Shown here in pieces: positions 17,301-23,872 of a DNA stretch of 32,842 nucleotides (position 1 is the first letter of the stretch; each line of letters starts with the position of its first letter). The translations under genes and the position numbers were made by a program. The DNA is from a virus, in IMG/VR virus record IMGVR_UViG_3300010883_000218, positions 1-32,842 of that record. One strand, written 5' to 3'. The notes beneath the pieces were generated by a model that saw only the letters and a program-made list of their open reading frames with translations, was not told the DNA's origin and made no database searches.

Positions 17301-20189
17301 ATGCACTTGCGGTTCCCTAACGTGGATATCCCACGGGGCTACACGATCACGGGGGCTTCGCTTTACCTCTCACCCTACGGATACTTTTCAAACCCGAAAC
17401 CGATAGACGCCCACGGCCCACCGAAGGGGATGACACTTGTTGACGGTGAGTTGAGTGGAGACGCAAGTCGGCCACAGGATATTGCAGATTACCTAAGCCG
17501 ACCACGAACCTCAGCGAATGTTGCGTGGCCGCTGCCTGTGTTCGACTACTCGAACGGTGCGCAGTCGCAGGGTCTCCGTCCCCCAGACTTGAGGCACATC
17601 GTACAGGAGATTGTCAGTCAGTCTTCGTGGTCGTCAGGAAACGCCCTCAGCCTTTCGGTCATGCCTCATCCGAATTTCTCGACTGGTGGAACCGCAAGCT
17701 CGTACTGGACCAAGTGGATTCACAACTACGCGGCTAACTCAGCCAATCGTGAGTCTCGCCTCTTCATCACTTACCAGCCAAATAACGACGGTGATGATGG
17801 GGGTGGCGGCGACGTCATCGTCGAATCTTGCTTGCAAGCCTGCGAATGTATTTGTCAGTCATCCGCAGAGCTAGGGGCTGATGGGTGCGTAACCACTTGC
17901 GAGACCTCTTGCCAAGGCACCTGCGAACAAAACTGCCAGACGGCGCTGGAGACCGTCACCTGCCAAGGTCAGTGTGAAGTTGGCGTCGAACCCAATTCCA
18001 CGTTCTCTCTTCCCCCGGACCAAGACGGAATCACCCTGTTCCAGTACGAGCTTGAGGGGACCATTGAGATCAATGCGTGCCTCGGAAACTCCATTCGGTT
18101 TACCGACGCGATGGCCTTGCTGGACACCTACTTTCGGGACCAACGGCCAATCCATGTTCTCCCCGTGTACTGCCTGACGATCGCAGACTTCCCGGAAGTG
18201 GCTTCTGTCGCGGGTGACGATTTCTTCGTGCGGGTGCTTGCCAATTTTCATGACCACCTTGCTGCCCAAGCTGACAATCTGGAAATTCTCCCGGAATGCA
18301 CAGTGGGCTGCCAAGTAAGTTGCGAGACATTTTGTGAGGTAGGTTGCGAGGATAATTGTCAGGGGATTGGAGCCTGCGAAAGCTCTTGCCAGCTTAGCTG
18401 TGAGGCCAATTGTCAGACTGATTGTGAAATCGTCTGCCAAGCCGGTTGCGTCATCAGTTGCCAAGCCGACGCTTGCCAGAGTTTTTGCCAGTCATCTTGC
18501 GAGGCTGATTGTCAGATCGCGTGTGAAGATCAATGTCAGGGAGCTTGCGAGATCGCAGGTTGCCAGCTTTCATGCACCGCCGGATGTGAAGACTCCTGCG
18601 AGTTTGATTGCCAGCATGAATGTGAATTTGATTGTCAGTCCCCGGCGGAAGTTTCTTGCCAGACTTCTTGTCAGGATTTTTGTGAAACGTGCTGCCAAGA
18701 TTCTTGCGAAGGTGTCGGTTGCCAGACGACTTGTGAGCAAGTTTGCCAAGCCTCTTGCGTCTCTGGTTGTGAGGAATCTTGTGAGACAAATTGTCAGACT
18801 TCTTGCGAGGCCGGTTGCCAGTCAACTTGTGAATTTAATTGTCAGGCAGATTGCGAAGGTGCTGGATGTGAGGTTGGTTGCGAGGGGGGTTGTCAGGAAG
18901 GTTGCCAGTCCTCTTGTGAGGTGACTTGCGAGGGTGCCTCATGCCAGATGGCCTGTGAAGGCAACGGTTGCCAGAGTTGCTGCGAATGCCAATGCCAGTC
19001 GACAGGCTGCGAGAGCAGTTGCACGTCCGGGTGTACTGAAGGTTGTCAGACAGGCTGCGAATCCGGCTGTCAGGACGCGGGAGGCTGTGAGACCGGCTGT
19101 GAAATGGCCTGCGAGGGTTCAACCGAATCCTGCACCGATTGTTGCGAAGTTTGCTGTGAAGAATACACAGAATACGGATGCACGCTCGGCTCCTGCGAGT
19201 CTACTTGCACGGCGGTGTCTTGCCAGTCTGCGACTCAGACACCGCCACCGATTCCTCCGCCACCATCGCTTAACGATTGCGGGGATAACCGGCTTGTAAA
19301 CCCAAGGTTTGATGAATTTCAGGAAGTTGACCGGCCCGGTGTAATAGTCGGTTGGATGACAGAAGAGGGGACACCTTATCGAGATGAATTCGTTTATCAC
19401 ACGCCGGAGCATTCGTGGCACGGCCTGTCAGGGACGCATAGTTCGTCTCAAGCCATTGTCGCGACGTCAGACGAAATCTTTCACATCGATCAGGTTGGTG
19501 GAGGTATGCTCGCATCCGCATCTATGTGGGTGAAACGGGCGTCTAACGCAGACTCCGCACTGCTGAGTCTGCTTTTCTTAGATACCAGTGCCAGAGTGAT
19601 AAGCCGACAGGATGCCACGATAGCCGCAGGTGCGGATGGCTCCGGGACGTGGCAGGAGATAACGATTCCCTCTGGAGACCTGAACTTATTTATGCCCGTG
19701 GGAACCCGCGCCATTCGTCTCATCATCCAGTCAGAGGGCGACGTCCACATCGACGACGTTCACTTCGGGATGTGCTACGGTAAACTCCAGCCGCCTACGG
19801 ATGAGCGGTCTGTTCCATGCTGCCCCGAACCCATCAAAGAAACTCTGTATGCGTCAATCTCAGCACCGGGGAACCTGATTGATGGTGCGGTCGTCCCAAT
19901 ACTGACTCAGACTGTGGGGACGGAAGCTCCGTGGGAGAATATCACGGAGCTTTGTGGTTCTAACTGGTTCTTCGACTTGATTTGCCCTCTTGGGACTGGG
20001 GTTGGAGACTTTACTCTCCGAATGGAAAACGCCGAGTCTGGTGTAGACGCCACTGTCAACCCTGACGGCGGAGCAAGTTGCAGCCCGTTGTTCTTGGTCT
20101 TCACCTACACAACAATTACTACGATAGCGAGCGACTGTGGCCCATCAGGTCAAACTATCGTAATCACCATCACAGACGTTGCACCGTGA
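11337..20189 (+). CDS. Giant 2950-residue wedge-anchored tail fibre with cysteine arrays
   Basis: ATG preceded by GGAGATGGAG. Domains by reading, with approximate residues: 1-155 gpI/gp7-like anchor (YDILPLVIRLRD, later KVSGT); 249-476 and 620-826 LamG-like jelly rolls (FEDTFVDADDTALSAH); FG-GAP-like propeller pieces at 476-617, 827-875 and 1103-1345; a beta-rich module repeated three times at 888-1102, 1507-1717 and 1722-1918; a DNRLRE-like domain at 1938-2148; a small Cys cluster at 2165-2213; a linker module at 2225-2318; a long Cys array at 2321-2629 with about 77 cysteines; a Pro-rich hinge at 2636-2644; then CBM-like and C-terminal beta domains at 2650-2950. It is probably the main receptor-binding fibre, attached at the baseplate wedge. 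The domain names are fold guesses; the anchor and Cys arrays are direct observations. Confidence 0.85.
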   Translation: MLRIYDILPLVIRLRDAQASGSGGIDPILKRITDRLLQDEYDTHAALIAGMKQLNNALQTDSPYRALLFQFLGEQVAEGWTESLERFLLSEAIPWHKVSGTVHGWTKTMVYRVAGAYDFYELFKKQPYEVGDYNPQSNAEFPLRAARVVISPAGLFPYDWSTDTIIAVPPYIPGPPPPGRVAPIDIDYDVPEVDYDAELPAAVVDLFEPCEKLVSTERGPDHLFGKSLAIIEHPATDVPYGTLAASTSFEDTFVDADDTALSAHVSDSGHTWRSVQFGSFEGGDIKIVDNKLLNPNSTSEAENGHNFKVIDAAFSADATVSIDFLMVNDSVAGTPTPHVREADELGLTTRMSFAAPLGSGQEYPDYIFGRAYDDVGLDGTFRLGIDAVVGSDISTLALGSVEHDKTKWWKLTMTLSGTTITLTTTPVGHSGVGDSITAQSSVNITEKMFGLWVRQVGDRGNTNPVSLLDNMSIVADPVGVISVNDAGTDLFVGEPQWTNLATGFFHQGRVLRYRQRTDGVWVYQEQIVAPLVDPLTGDPFTENTFFGTSVYAHGDYLWVTQQQNWAWIFKRGADGNYVNVDSTSKTPATPIRRRAVMETHPRTGIIYAASIVRTPASLINYLEDLFLDVDETKLTDHVVQGTAGWTGWNKVLGTDPRIISNGLQVYNTSSTVGLNEIVLDLRPNVLAQGVVQLNNADFMGFAARGVFSGIDSTYFRGVLQADGKIAIYWVTAGGTTQLLRRGTVSHNLNERWHLALRLSGRSLQLTSTGAGLGQAPGDTISVKNSNNIAAIRFGLVHQHDGGGVESEVEAVFEDAFFTNIGNATLDSVQLHQENVGKTGFDEVGSLIAVEGAESIHAAGNFIAVGRPKAPTDYTKPGTTTTTGDLSHLWGPPDGEWVGGSSAGGPSSEVTPWTIWPQQTSDYIASIGPRTVATTDKSYRLIFNVKLPNENNPPLKAKVTGVEMTLTRNSMIGSGLVTDYALGLVITGSGANLPFGGTGAGSNQVAGQAWSVVAPQTPQTVTYGGYGNMWGYDVPGRLFPSGDPNLRDFGERPLIVEDFVKGFSDHGAASLSNARVYYTVGGLSANSDGRLHNATVKIYYELEGGTAVWVGHVDIFEVVEETPGTLGLEFVKEVHAEDEAEAIAGAIAAGGTASEFGSDVHMRGNELVVASRWPEATIPGDSTGARVKFSGGAYLFYDNGNDGGFRQAQQLQRAYPETLPGFSGNLSVLAAASVFIGDGFIAVGSPGDYWDATFKNSLGAATGTVTLYEGLYSYNGYMESQVIAAFGINGRQDSDLSPQDWDMAFGDCVAGIDDELAVGAWGDNFDVSGQNEIQDAGAVYTYCKGASLPTVEEEDEGRDALVCLDFAILPIGGLDTTYAADDTTSMLVVNMQFPPQPVSVPPLTFTGPFDLIGVRFRAWSADTYTVNINNSLAEGSTNKRSIQVNSFEVKEYEVWWTADDLSVPRWNDSDIDWETFWVSFTTNGGLVSITAAEFIVRKQASDLPCPSDNFSFQSASSVGVGSGNGAVTTPWESGAGISGHVMSIGPRVGASTDRSHQIIQWQGVSQGEAEGLPLDAVLTGIELKMTRRADGGPIQDYAVHLQVRDSYENYLWDLNFRGTNQSAGATWGATTETVTFGGPGDMWGHDPTGPVEPTTDPINPNRDFSVEPLILADFVLGANNPNPLSVNAAFWIEVDGLDATSDGKYISAITTLYYESSCAVAGSLTNIEPPNSGGSQGGTLNTTRWAISSSPQNPPYIGLIGPGNGESWRRTTNVRLPSEGIDDSLLNAVVTGIEVKMGRTATAPVNDLGVAVMCNNSGVWWDDVRVNRSAGAAWGAEEVVTFGSPTDLWGYKNGPLFSTYRDFDARPLTVRDFVRGYSDNASKPLPSGSLSNMSVYVVVDGLTSSSRGRMYSLETTIYYEAPGGGGGGDPGPGPGFYNHTTEVESNNNSITISENAPANNLFQGGVGVTTTIISVGGAGAGGIHRVDNGMHLRFPNVDIPRGYTITGASLYLSPYGYFSNPKPIDAHGPPKGMTLVDGELSGDASRPQDIADYLSRPRTSANVAWPLPVFDYSNGAQSQGLRPPDLRHIVQEIVSQSSWSSGNALSLSVMPHPNFSTGGTASSYWTKWIHNYAANSANRESRLFITYQPNNDGDDGGGGDVIVESCLQACECICQSSAELGADGCVTTCETSCQGTCEQNCQTALETVTCQGQCEVGVEPNSTFSLPPDQDGITLFQYELEGTIEINACLGNSIRFTDAMALLDTYFRDQRPIHVLPVYCLTIADFPEVASVAGDDFFVRVLANFHDHLAAQADNLEILPECTVGCQVSCETFCEVGCEDNCQGIGACESSCQLSCEANCQTDCEIVCQAGCVISCQADACQSFCQSSCEADCQIACEDQCQGACEIAGCQLSCTAGCEDSCEFDCQHECEFDCQSPAEVSCQTSCQDFCETCCQDSCEGVGCQTTCEQVCQASCVSGCEESCETNCQTSCEAGCQSTCEFNCQADCEGAGCEVGCEGGCQEGCQSSCEVTCEGASCQMACEGNGCQSCCECQCQSTGCESSCTSGCTEGCQTGCESGCQDAGGCETGCEMACEGSTESCTDCCEVCCEEYTEYGCTLGSCESTCTAVSCQSATQTPPPIPPPPSLNDCGDNRLVNPRFDEFQEVDRPGVIVGWMTEEGTPYRDEFVYHTPEHSWHGLSGTHSSSQAIVATSDEIFHIDQVGGGMLASASMWVKRASNADSALLSLLFLDTSARVISRQDATIAAGADGSGTWQEITIPSGDLNLFMPVGTRAIRLIIQSEGDVHIDDVHFGMCYGKLQPPTDERSVPCCPEPIKETLYASISAPGNLIDGAVVPILTQTVGTEAPWENITELCGSNWFFDLICPLGTGVGDFTLRMENAESGVDATVNPDGGASCSPLFLVFTYTTITTIASDCGPSGQTIVITITDVAP
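14000..17095 (+). repeat. Triplicated ~200-residue beta-rich module within the giant fibre
   Basis: Three diverged copies lie at about 14000-14645, 15855-16485 and 16500-17090. Each has an I-G-P element, then a V/L-TG-I/V-E core (VTGVEMTLTR, LTGIELKMTR, VTGIEVKMGR), then a D/N-x-W-G turn (GNMWGYD, GDMWGHD, TDLWGYK), a PL-x-V/A-x-DFV segment and an end with I/L-YYE. An FG-GAP-like region and one unassigned domain separate copies 1 and 2. The nucleotide sequence has diverged, so the duplication is old. It probably lengthens the shaft or provides binding sites. Confidence 0.8.
17829..17975 (+). repeat. Short cysteine cluster A in the giant fibre
   Basis: Residues 2165-2213 carry a dozen or so cysteines in CxxxC-type spacing with Glu/Gln after most (CETSCQGTCEQNCQ). 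It precedes the linker module that is shared with the 379-residue fibre protein. Confidence 0.8.
18297..19223 (+). repeat. Long cysteine array B in the giant fibre
   Basis: Residues 2321-2629 hold about 77 cysteines, one in four residues. The basic unit is C-[E/Q]-x-x, with regular interruptions of five residues (CEGVGC, CEGAGC, CEIAGC) and a few CC pairs late in the array. The opening CxxGCQVSC matches the opening of the array in the 379-residue protein (CVASCQVSC). Confidence 0.92.
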
Positions 20190-20193
20190 CCTC

Positions 20194-20577
20194 ATGGAAC
20201 CTTGTGTAATTTGTCCGCTGCCGGAACTCTGTGAAGCCTTCGACTGGCACGTCATCGGCAGCATGTGGACTTTGTGGAAATCACCATCACCGCACGCAGA
20301 AGAGTACAGGGTTATCTGGGTCACCAACGCGAATCTTGATCTTGAAGAAACCCGTAATAAGTTTGGTGGTGGACACCCCGGCGGGCCGGAGTACACTACG
20401 GATTGCATCTACAGAGGAGAGACAGAACGCAGGCACAAATGCGAGTCGTGTGGGGACGGCTGGTATGCACCGATCAAACATTGTGATGTTCATGGCGAAT
20501 GCACGTTGTTCAAGGTCCAGATCGAGGGCGTGACTCTGTGTCCCTGCCCTCAACAGGTCGTTAAACTTTTGGTGTGA
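20194..20577 (+). CDS. Small cysteine-cluster protein, unknown function
   Basis: The ATG at 20194 lies five bases after the giant fibre stop and lacks a clear Shine-Dalgarno sequence, so coupled re-initiation is likely; an in-frame TTG at 20179 is the alternative. The product has 127 residues. Cysteines cluster at the start (CVICPLPELC) and at about 80-120 (CESCGDGWY, then KHC, GEC and CPC), suggesting one or two zinc sites. I recognise no family. It may be a small fibre-associated protein, a chaperone, or a substrate or partner of the modification enzymes downstream. Confidence 0.65.
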   Translation: MEPCVICPLPELCEAFDWHVIGSMWTLWKSPSPHAEEYRVIWVTNANLDLEETRNKFGGGHPGGPEYTTDCIYRGETERRHKCESCGDGWYAPIKHCDVHGECTLFKVQIEGVTLCPCPQQVVKLLV

Positions 20578-20601
20578 TGCAGCAGGGAGGGGAAGGTACA
20601 A

Positions 20602-21486
20602 GTGGAAGGTCTACCGAAAGAGATCAGAGTCCCGGCACAACTCATCCACCGGGCGAAGATCACGCATCACGTCTCGTATGTTGAGGCGATGCTTAACGAT
20701 ATCTCTCGTCGGTTCGGGACGCGGATTGTAGAAGACGCCGGGCTGGGTTTTCCTACACCCTTGTCATTTGAAATCGGTCTTGGCTCCCTTCGATGTGCGA
20801 TCGACTACAACGACCTGCCTCAACTTCCTCCCCGCGCGGGGGAGTTTGATTTCTGGATCAAGTTTCACACGACTTCGGCTCATGTCCCGTTCGGTAACGT
20901 GCTTCCTTTCCCCCCGTGCAGCTTCTCCAACTGGGATCAGTACCGGGAGTTGGAAAGCGATATCCGCTACGCGGCCAGCGGAGATACAATCCTGCACGCC
21001 CAAAGGACCAAGATCACCTTGCGGGCGCAACAGTGGGCGGAAGACCTGACCCGGCGACGAAGTCTCGTCAGAGAGCAACTTCGGGGTCGTTATGGAGACG
21101 AGGTGGATGTAGACTTCACCGATCAGGTGACGTACTGGCGGAAAGCGTCAACCTGTTTGACCAGCGTTCACGCTCCGGGTATGTGGAATAACATGCTCGA
21201 CCGAGCGCAGTTGCAGATGTTTGGTTTTGGCGTTTGCACGATCAGCCCAGTTCTTTACACGCGGTTGTCCCCCTCCGGTTCTCCTGTTCCGGGGGAGCAT
21301 TACATCGCTTGTCGAGACGACTACGCAGACCTGATTGAAAAAGTTGAATGGTGCCGGGAAAATCGAGAGAAGTGTTGTGAAGTTGGCGCGGCGGCGAAAC
21401 GCCTGTTCCAAGAAAATTGTCTGCCGGAAGCTGTTTGGTCTATGGTGGGCCGAACGACAGTCAAGAAAATGATGGCGGGTTTCTGA
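20602..21486 (+). CDS. GT-B type glycosyltransferase (CAP10/CgeB-like C-terminal half)
   Basis: A GTG start with an excellent GGGAGGGGAAGG upstream gives 294 residues. The C-terminal half follows GT-B glycosyltransferases: SVHAPGMWNNMLDRAQLQ then a GFGVCTISP turn, then EHYIACRDDYADLIEKVEWC with an R-E-N-R-E-K spacer, like the nucleotide-sugar half of CAP10/GT90 or CgeB-type enzymes. Eight cysteines is more than usual. The acceptor is unknown; position directly after the fibre genes suggests a fibre or fibre glycan. The stop overlaps the next ATG by one base. Enzyme class is moderately sure; sugar and acceptor cannot be read. Confidence 0.65.
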   Translation: MEGLPKEIRVPAQLIHRAKITHHVSYVEAMLNDISRRFGTRIVEDAGLGFPTPLSFEIGLGSLRCAIDYNDLPQLPPRAGEFDFWIKFHTTSAHVPFGNVLPFPPCSFSNWDQYRELESDIRYAASGDTILHAQRTKITLRAQQWAEDLTRRRSLVREQLRGRYGDEVDVDFTDQVTYWRKASTCLTSVHAPGMWNNMLDRAQLQMFGFGVCTISPVLYTRLSPSGSPVPGEHYIACRDDYADLIEKVEWCRENREKCCEVGAAAKRLFQENCLPEAVWSMVGRTTVKKMMAGF

Positions 21487-21938
21487 TGGGGTTGCGGAGA
21501 ACGACACACAGAGGAAAGTCACGGCAAATCGTCCGTGGGCAGAAAGGCGGGAAGCTACCGGCCATCACAGACGGCGTGCCGTTCTTCTCGTTCCAGAACT
21601 TTCCGTTGATTCGCAAGCAACTGGTCGAAGCCGTCCGGGGCTGTAAACACAGAAAAGACACAGGCACGATCACAACGGAACCTTGCTGCCGTGTTGAGCA
21701 GGGAAGAGTTTACCACTGCAACCTCTACGATCATTACCCCGCGAAATTGTATGACTGTTTGAACTGCCAGAAGAGATTTGCAATCGACAAGGAAGCTCAA
21801 TGGATACAGCCGTTGGTACAGCTATCGCAGGGCTTGGAACCACCGCAATCATTGCCCGGAGTTCAATCGGCTCTTGCGTCAGACGACCCATCAACTGGTG
21901 TTGTGAAAGAGTTGCCGGGGCATTTGGGCGGAAGCTGA
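21486..21938 (+). CDS. Small Cys-rich protein of unknown function
   Basis: The ATG at 21486 overlaps the previous stop by one base, giving 150 residues; the longer ORF start at 21417 is inside the glycosyltransferase gene. The N-terminal 30 residues are basic (RRTTHRGKSRQIVRGQKGGK). The middle has GCKHRKD, CCRVEQGRVYHC, then LYDCLNCQKRF, a likely zinc-finger-like cluster. The C-terminal 45 residues are low in structure and are encoded by bases that also encode the start of the next gene. No family recognised. Confidence 0.6.
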   Translation: MGLRRTTHRGKSRQIVRGQKGGKLPAITDGVPFFSFQNFPLIRKQLVEAVRGCKHRKDTGTITTEPCCRVEQGRVYHCNLYDHYPAKLYDCLNCQKRFAIDKEAQWIQPLVQLSQGLEPPQSLPGVQSALASDDPSTGVVKELPGHLGGS

Positions 21939-22147
21939 CCATGCTTTCGGAGTGGTGCCTGTACTGCTGCGGGTTCTGGGTAGGGATGATGTTTAGCGTT
22001 TTGGGTTACGGCTGGTTGGGAAATATCGGGATGGACGGTATGTTTCTGGTAGGTGTAACTTGGGTTGCGTCTGAAGCCTCAAATTTTTCTGAGGTACTCT
22101 GGTACGGTTTTATGGAGCGGGGTCAAGACCCCGGCGAAAGGAAATAG
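21800..22147 (+). CDS. Small membrane protein resembling DUF1360 family
   Basis: A 115-residue protein overlapping the previous gene by 139 bases. Residues 5-20 form a possible membrane helix followed by ARSSIGSCVRRPI, and residues 48-100 hold a WCLYCCGFWVG motif and two more hydrophobic stretches. This order, helix then R-S-x-I-x-x-x-x-R then L-x-x-C-x-x-C-x-x-F-W-V-G, is the DUF1360-type pattern and is why the ATG at 21800 (GGAAG upstream) is preferred. The ATG at 21941 would remove the first helix and give 68 residues. It ends one base before the radical SAM gene. It could help hold substrate or enzyme at the membrane, or act in lysis; the sequence does not decide. Confidence 0.5.
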   Translation: MDTAVGTAIAGLGTTAIIARSSIGSCVRRPINWCCERVAGAFGRKLTMLSEWCLYCCGFWVGMMFSVLGYGWLGNIGMDGMFLVGVTWVASEASNFSEVLWYGFMERGQDPGERK

Positions 22148-22148
22148 A

Positions 22149-23864
22149 ATGGCGAATAGACTTCTCAACGCGCACTTGAATCCTCGCATTCAGTGTGTGC
22201 CGCTACGAAGTGATGAGTCCCCGGAACTGGTCTACGTCAAGGTGGCGGAAGGGCTGGAGTTCGCGATGGACCCCAACAGCATGTGTGTGATGCAGATCGA
22301 CGGTCCTGAAGACTTCATCGAGTTGAGAAACAACCCGCCGACGCCCTACGTCATGGCGAAGTACAAACCAAACTTTCAGCGGGCCGGTGGAGACCCCCCT
22401 GTACGTTCGTTGGTGCTGGAAGCATGTCACGATTGCAATTTGGCCTGTTCGTACTGCTTCGTCCGCAACTATTATGCCGACCACGGGACGGGCAACTACA
22501 TGACGTTCGAGACGGCCCGAAGTGCCATCGATCGTCTGCTGGACCCCCGCCAAAAGTTGTCGGTCGGTTTCTTCGGCGGGGAGCCGATGTTGAACATGAA
22601 GCTCCTCAAAGAAGTCACGGCCTACGTCGAGCATCTTGCACTCACGCAAGGGCCGGGCTGTAAAGCCTGCGGTGGAGGGGGGCTTACCAGAGGCGAGCAG
22701 TGTCGTGGCTGTCGCGGCACAGGAAAGCAGAGTCCGGGTCTGCATGTCACGACAAACGGAACGCTCTACTCTGAAGAGAATCTGCGGTTCCTTGCGGATC
22801 ACGGATATTCTCTCATCACGTCTATCGACGGAACGAACGAGGCTCACGACGCGCTTCGTCCCATGAAGCGTTCTGGTCGAGGCTCTCACAAACAGATCAT
22901 GTCCGGTCTGGAGCGGATGCTGAAAATCGCCCCAACTCTCACGAAGAGCAACACGCTGCGTTCCACGTTCTCCGCGATGCGGGGGGAGACGATCCGAGAA
23001 CGTCTTGAGTTCCTCAATCAGATTTGTGACGACGGCAAGGCGTCATGGGTCAGCGTTGAGCCAGCCGCGATGAGTGAAAACACCTGCTTCATCCCGAATC
23101 AGGACGAACTCGAAATCCACATAGGAAATGTGTGGGATCGATTTTACGACGAGTACATGGATACGGCTGACTGGTGGATCGAACGAGCAACCGCCGGGAA
23201 GCAGCCACGGTTCCACAACATTCACAAGAGCCTTGAGCGGCTCTTCTGGACAGTCCACTCCGGGACAGAATGTGGAGCGGGAGCCGGATACGCTGCGGTC
23301 AACGCCAAGGCAGAAATCTTCGGGTGCCACCGAGAGAGCAACAGCTACCTCGGCACGCTCGTCACAGGAGTCGATCCGAAGCTCCGCCAACCTTGGCTCG
23401 ACAATCGAATCTACACGCGAACTGGCTGCATGAACTGCGGGCATCGTTACGCTTGTGGTGGGGGTTGTCGTGAGGATTCGATGGGGGATAAGGGCAACAT
23501 CCACGAACCCAGCAACGTCCATTGCACGTTGAAGGAAATGTGGATTCGCAGTGCCTTGAAGGTCATGGCATCCTTGCCGAAGAAAACCATCGCAAGGTTC
23601 TGCTCCGAACCCCGGAAGATGGACAGCCGGAAGCTCTACGGTTTTATCTCTGGCGACACGCTACCCAGAGACAAATCGGGCATCATCGAAACGAAGTGGG
23701 TTGAGAACATCCCGCTTTCCGCGCTGGTGAGAGAGGGAGTCGATCCGACTGTTCCCGTTCCTGACTTTCATGATGAGCCAATTGATCAGACCGTCGTCGA
23801 CACGGCGTACAACCCGGCGGGGCCTGTTGAGCTTCCTGCCGCTGTCCAAACTGCACTTCGATAA
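22149..23864 (+). CDS. Radical SAM/SPASM enzyme, peptide/protein-maturase type
   Basis: The ATG at 22149 with AGGAAA upstream gives 571 residues. The radical SAM cluster is CNLACSYC (C96, C100, C103). The SAM-binding GGEP is at 143-146. A C-terminal SPASM region has C375, C393, then CMNCGHRYACGGGC (C427, C430, C436, C440) and C459, the arrangement of protein- and peptide-modifying SPASM enzymes that hold extra 4Fe-4S clusters. An unusual insert at 171-191 has CKACGGGG and CRGCRGTG, like half of a DnaJ zinc finger. Enzymes of this class make Cys thioethers (QhpD, PapB, ranthipeptide maturases) or formylglycine. Neighbouring Cys-rich fibres are candidate substrates. Fold: sure; reaction: inference. 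A longer ORF start at 22065 lacks a ribosome-binding site. Confidence 0.9.
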   Translation: MANRLLNAHLNPRIQCVPLRSDESPELVYVKVAEGLEFAMDPNSMCVMQIDGPEDFIELRNNPPTPYVMAKYKPNFQRAGGDPPVRSLVLEACHDCNLACSYCFVRNYYADHGTGNYMTFETARSAIDRLLDPRQKLSVGFFGGEPMLNMKLLKEVTAYVEHLALTQGPGCKACGGGGLTRGEQCRGCRGTGKQSPGLHVTTNGTLYSEENLRFLADHGYSLITSIDGTNEAHDALRPMKRSGRGSHKQIMSGLERMLKIAPTLTKSNTLRSTFSAMRGETIRERLEFLNQICDDGKASWVSVEPAAMSENTCFIPNQDELEIHIGNVWDRFYDEYMDTADWWIERATAGKQPRFHNIHKSLERLFWTVHSGTECGAGAGYAAVNAKAEIFGCHRESNSYLGTLVTGVDPKLRQPWLDNRIYTRTGCMNCGHRYACGGGCREDSMGDKGNIHEPSNVHCTLKEMWIRSALKVMASLPKKTIARFCSEPRKMDSRKLYGFISGDTLPRDKSGIIETKWVENIPLSALVREGVDPTVPVPDFHDEPIDQTVVDTAYNPAGPVELPAAVQTALR

Positions 23865-23872
23865 AGCATCAG

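Noticed and set aside
10132-19223. Eukaryotic keratin-associated or metallothionein-like contamination
   Set aside because: The arrays are fused in frame to phage wedge domains and share codon style with flanking genes.
21800-22147. Holin
   Set aside because: Size and helices fit loosely, but the WCLYCCGFWVG motif points to a DUF1360-like protein and no endolysin is adjacent.
22149-23864. Anaerobic sulfatase maturase
   Set aside because: No sulfatase with a C/S-x-P/A-x-R motif was seen in the window, and the Cys-rich fibres are a closer candidate substrate; not fully excluded.
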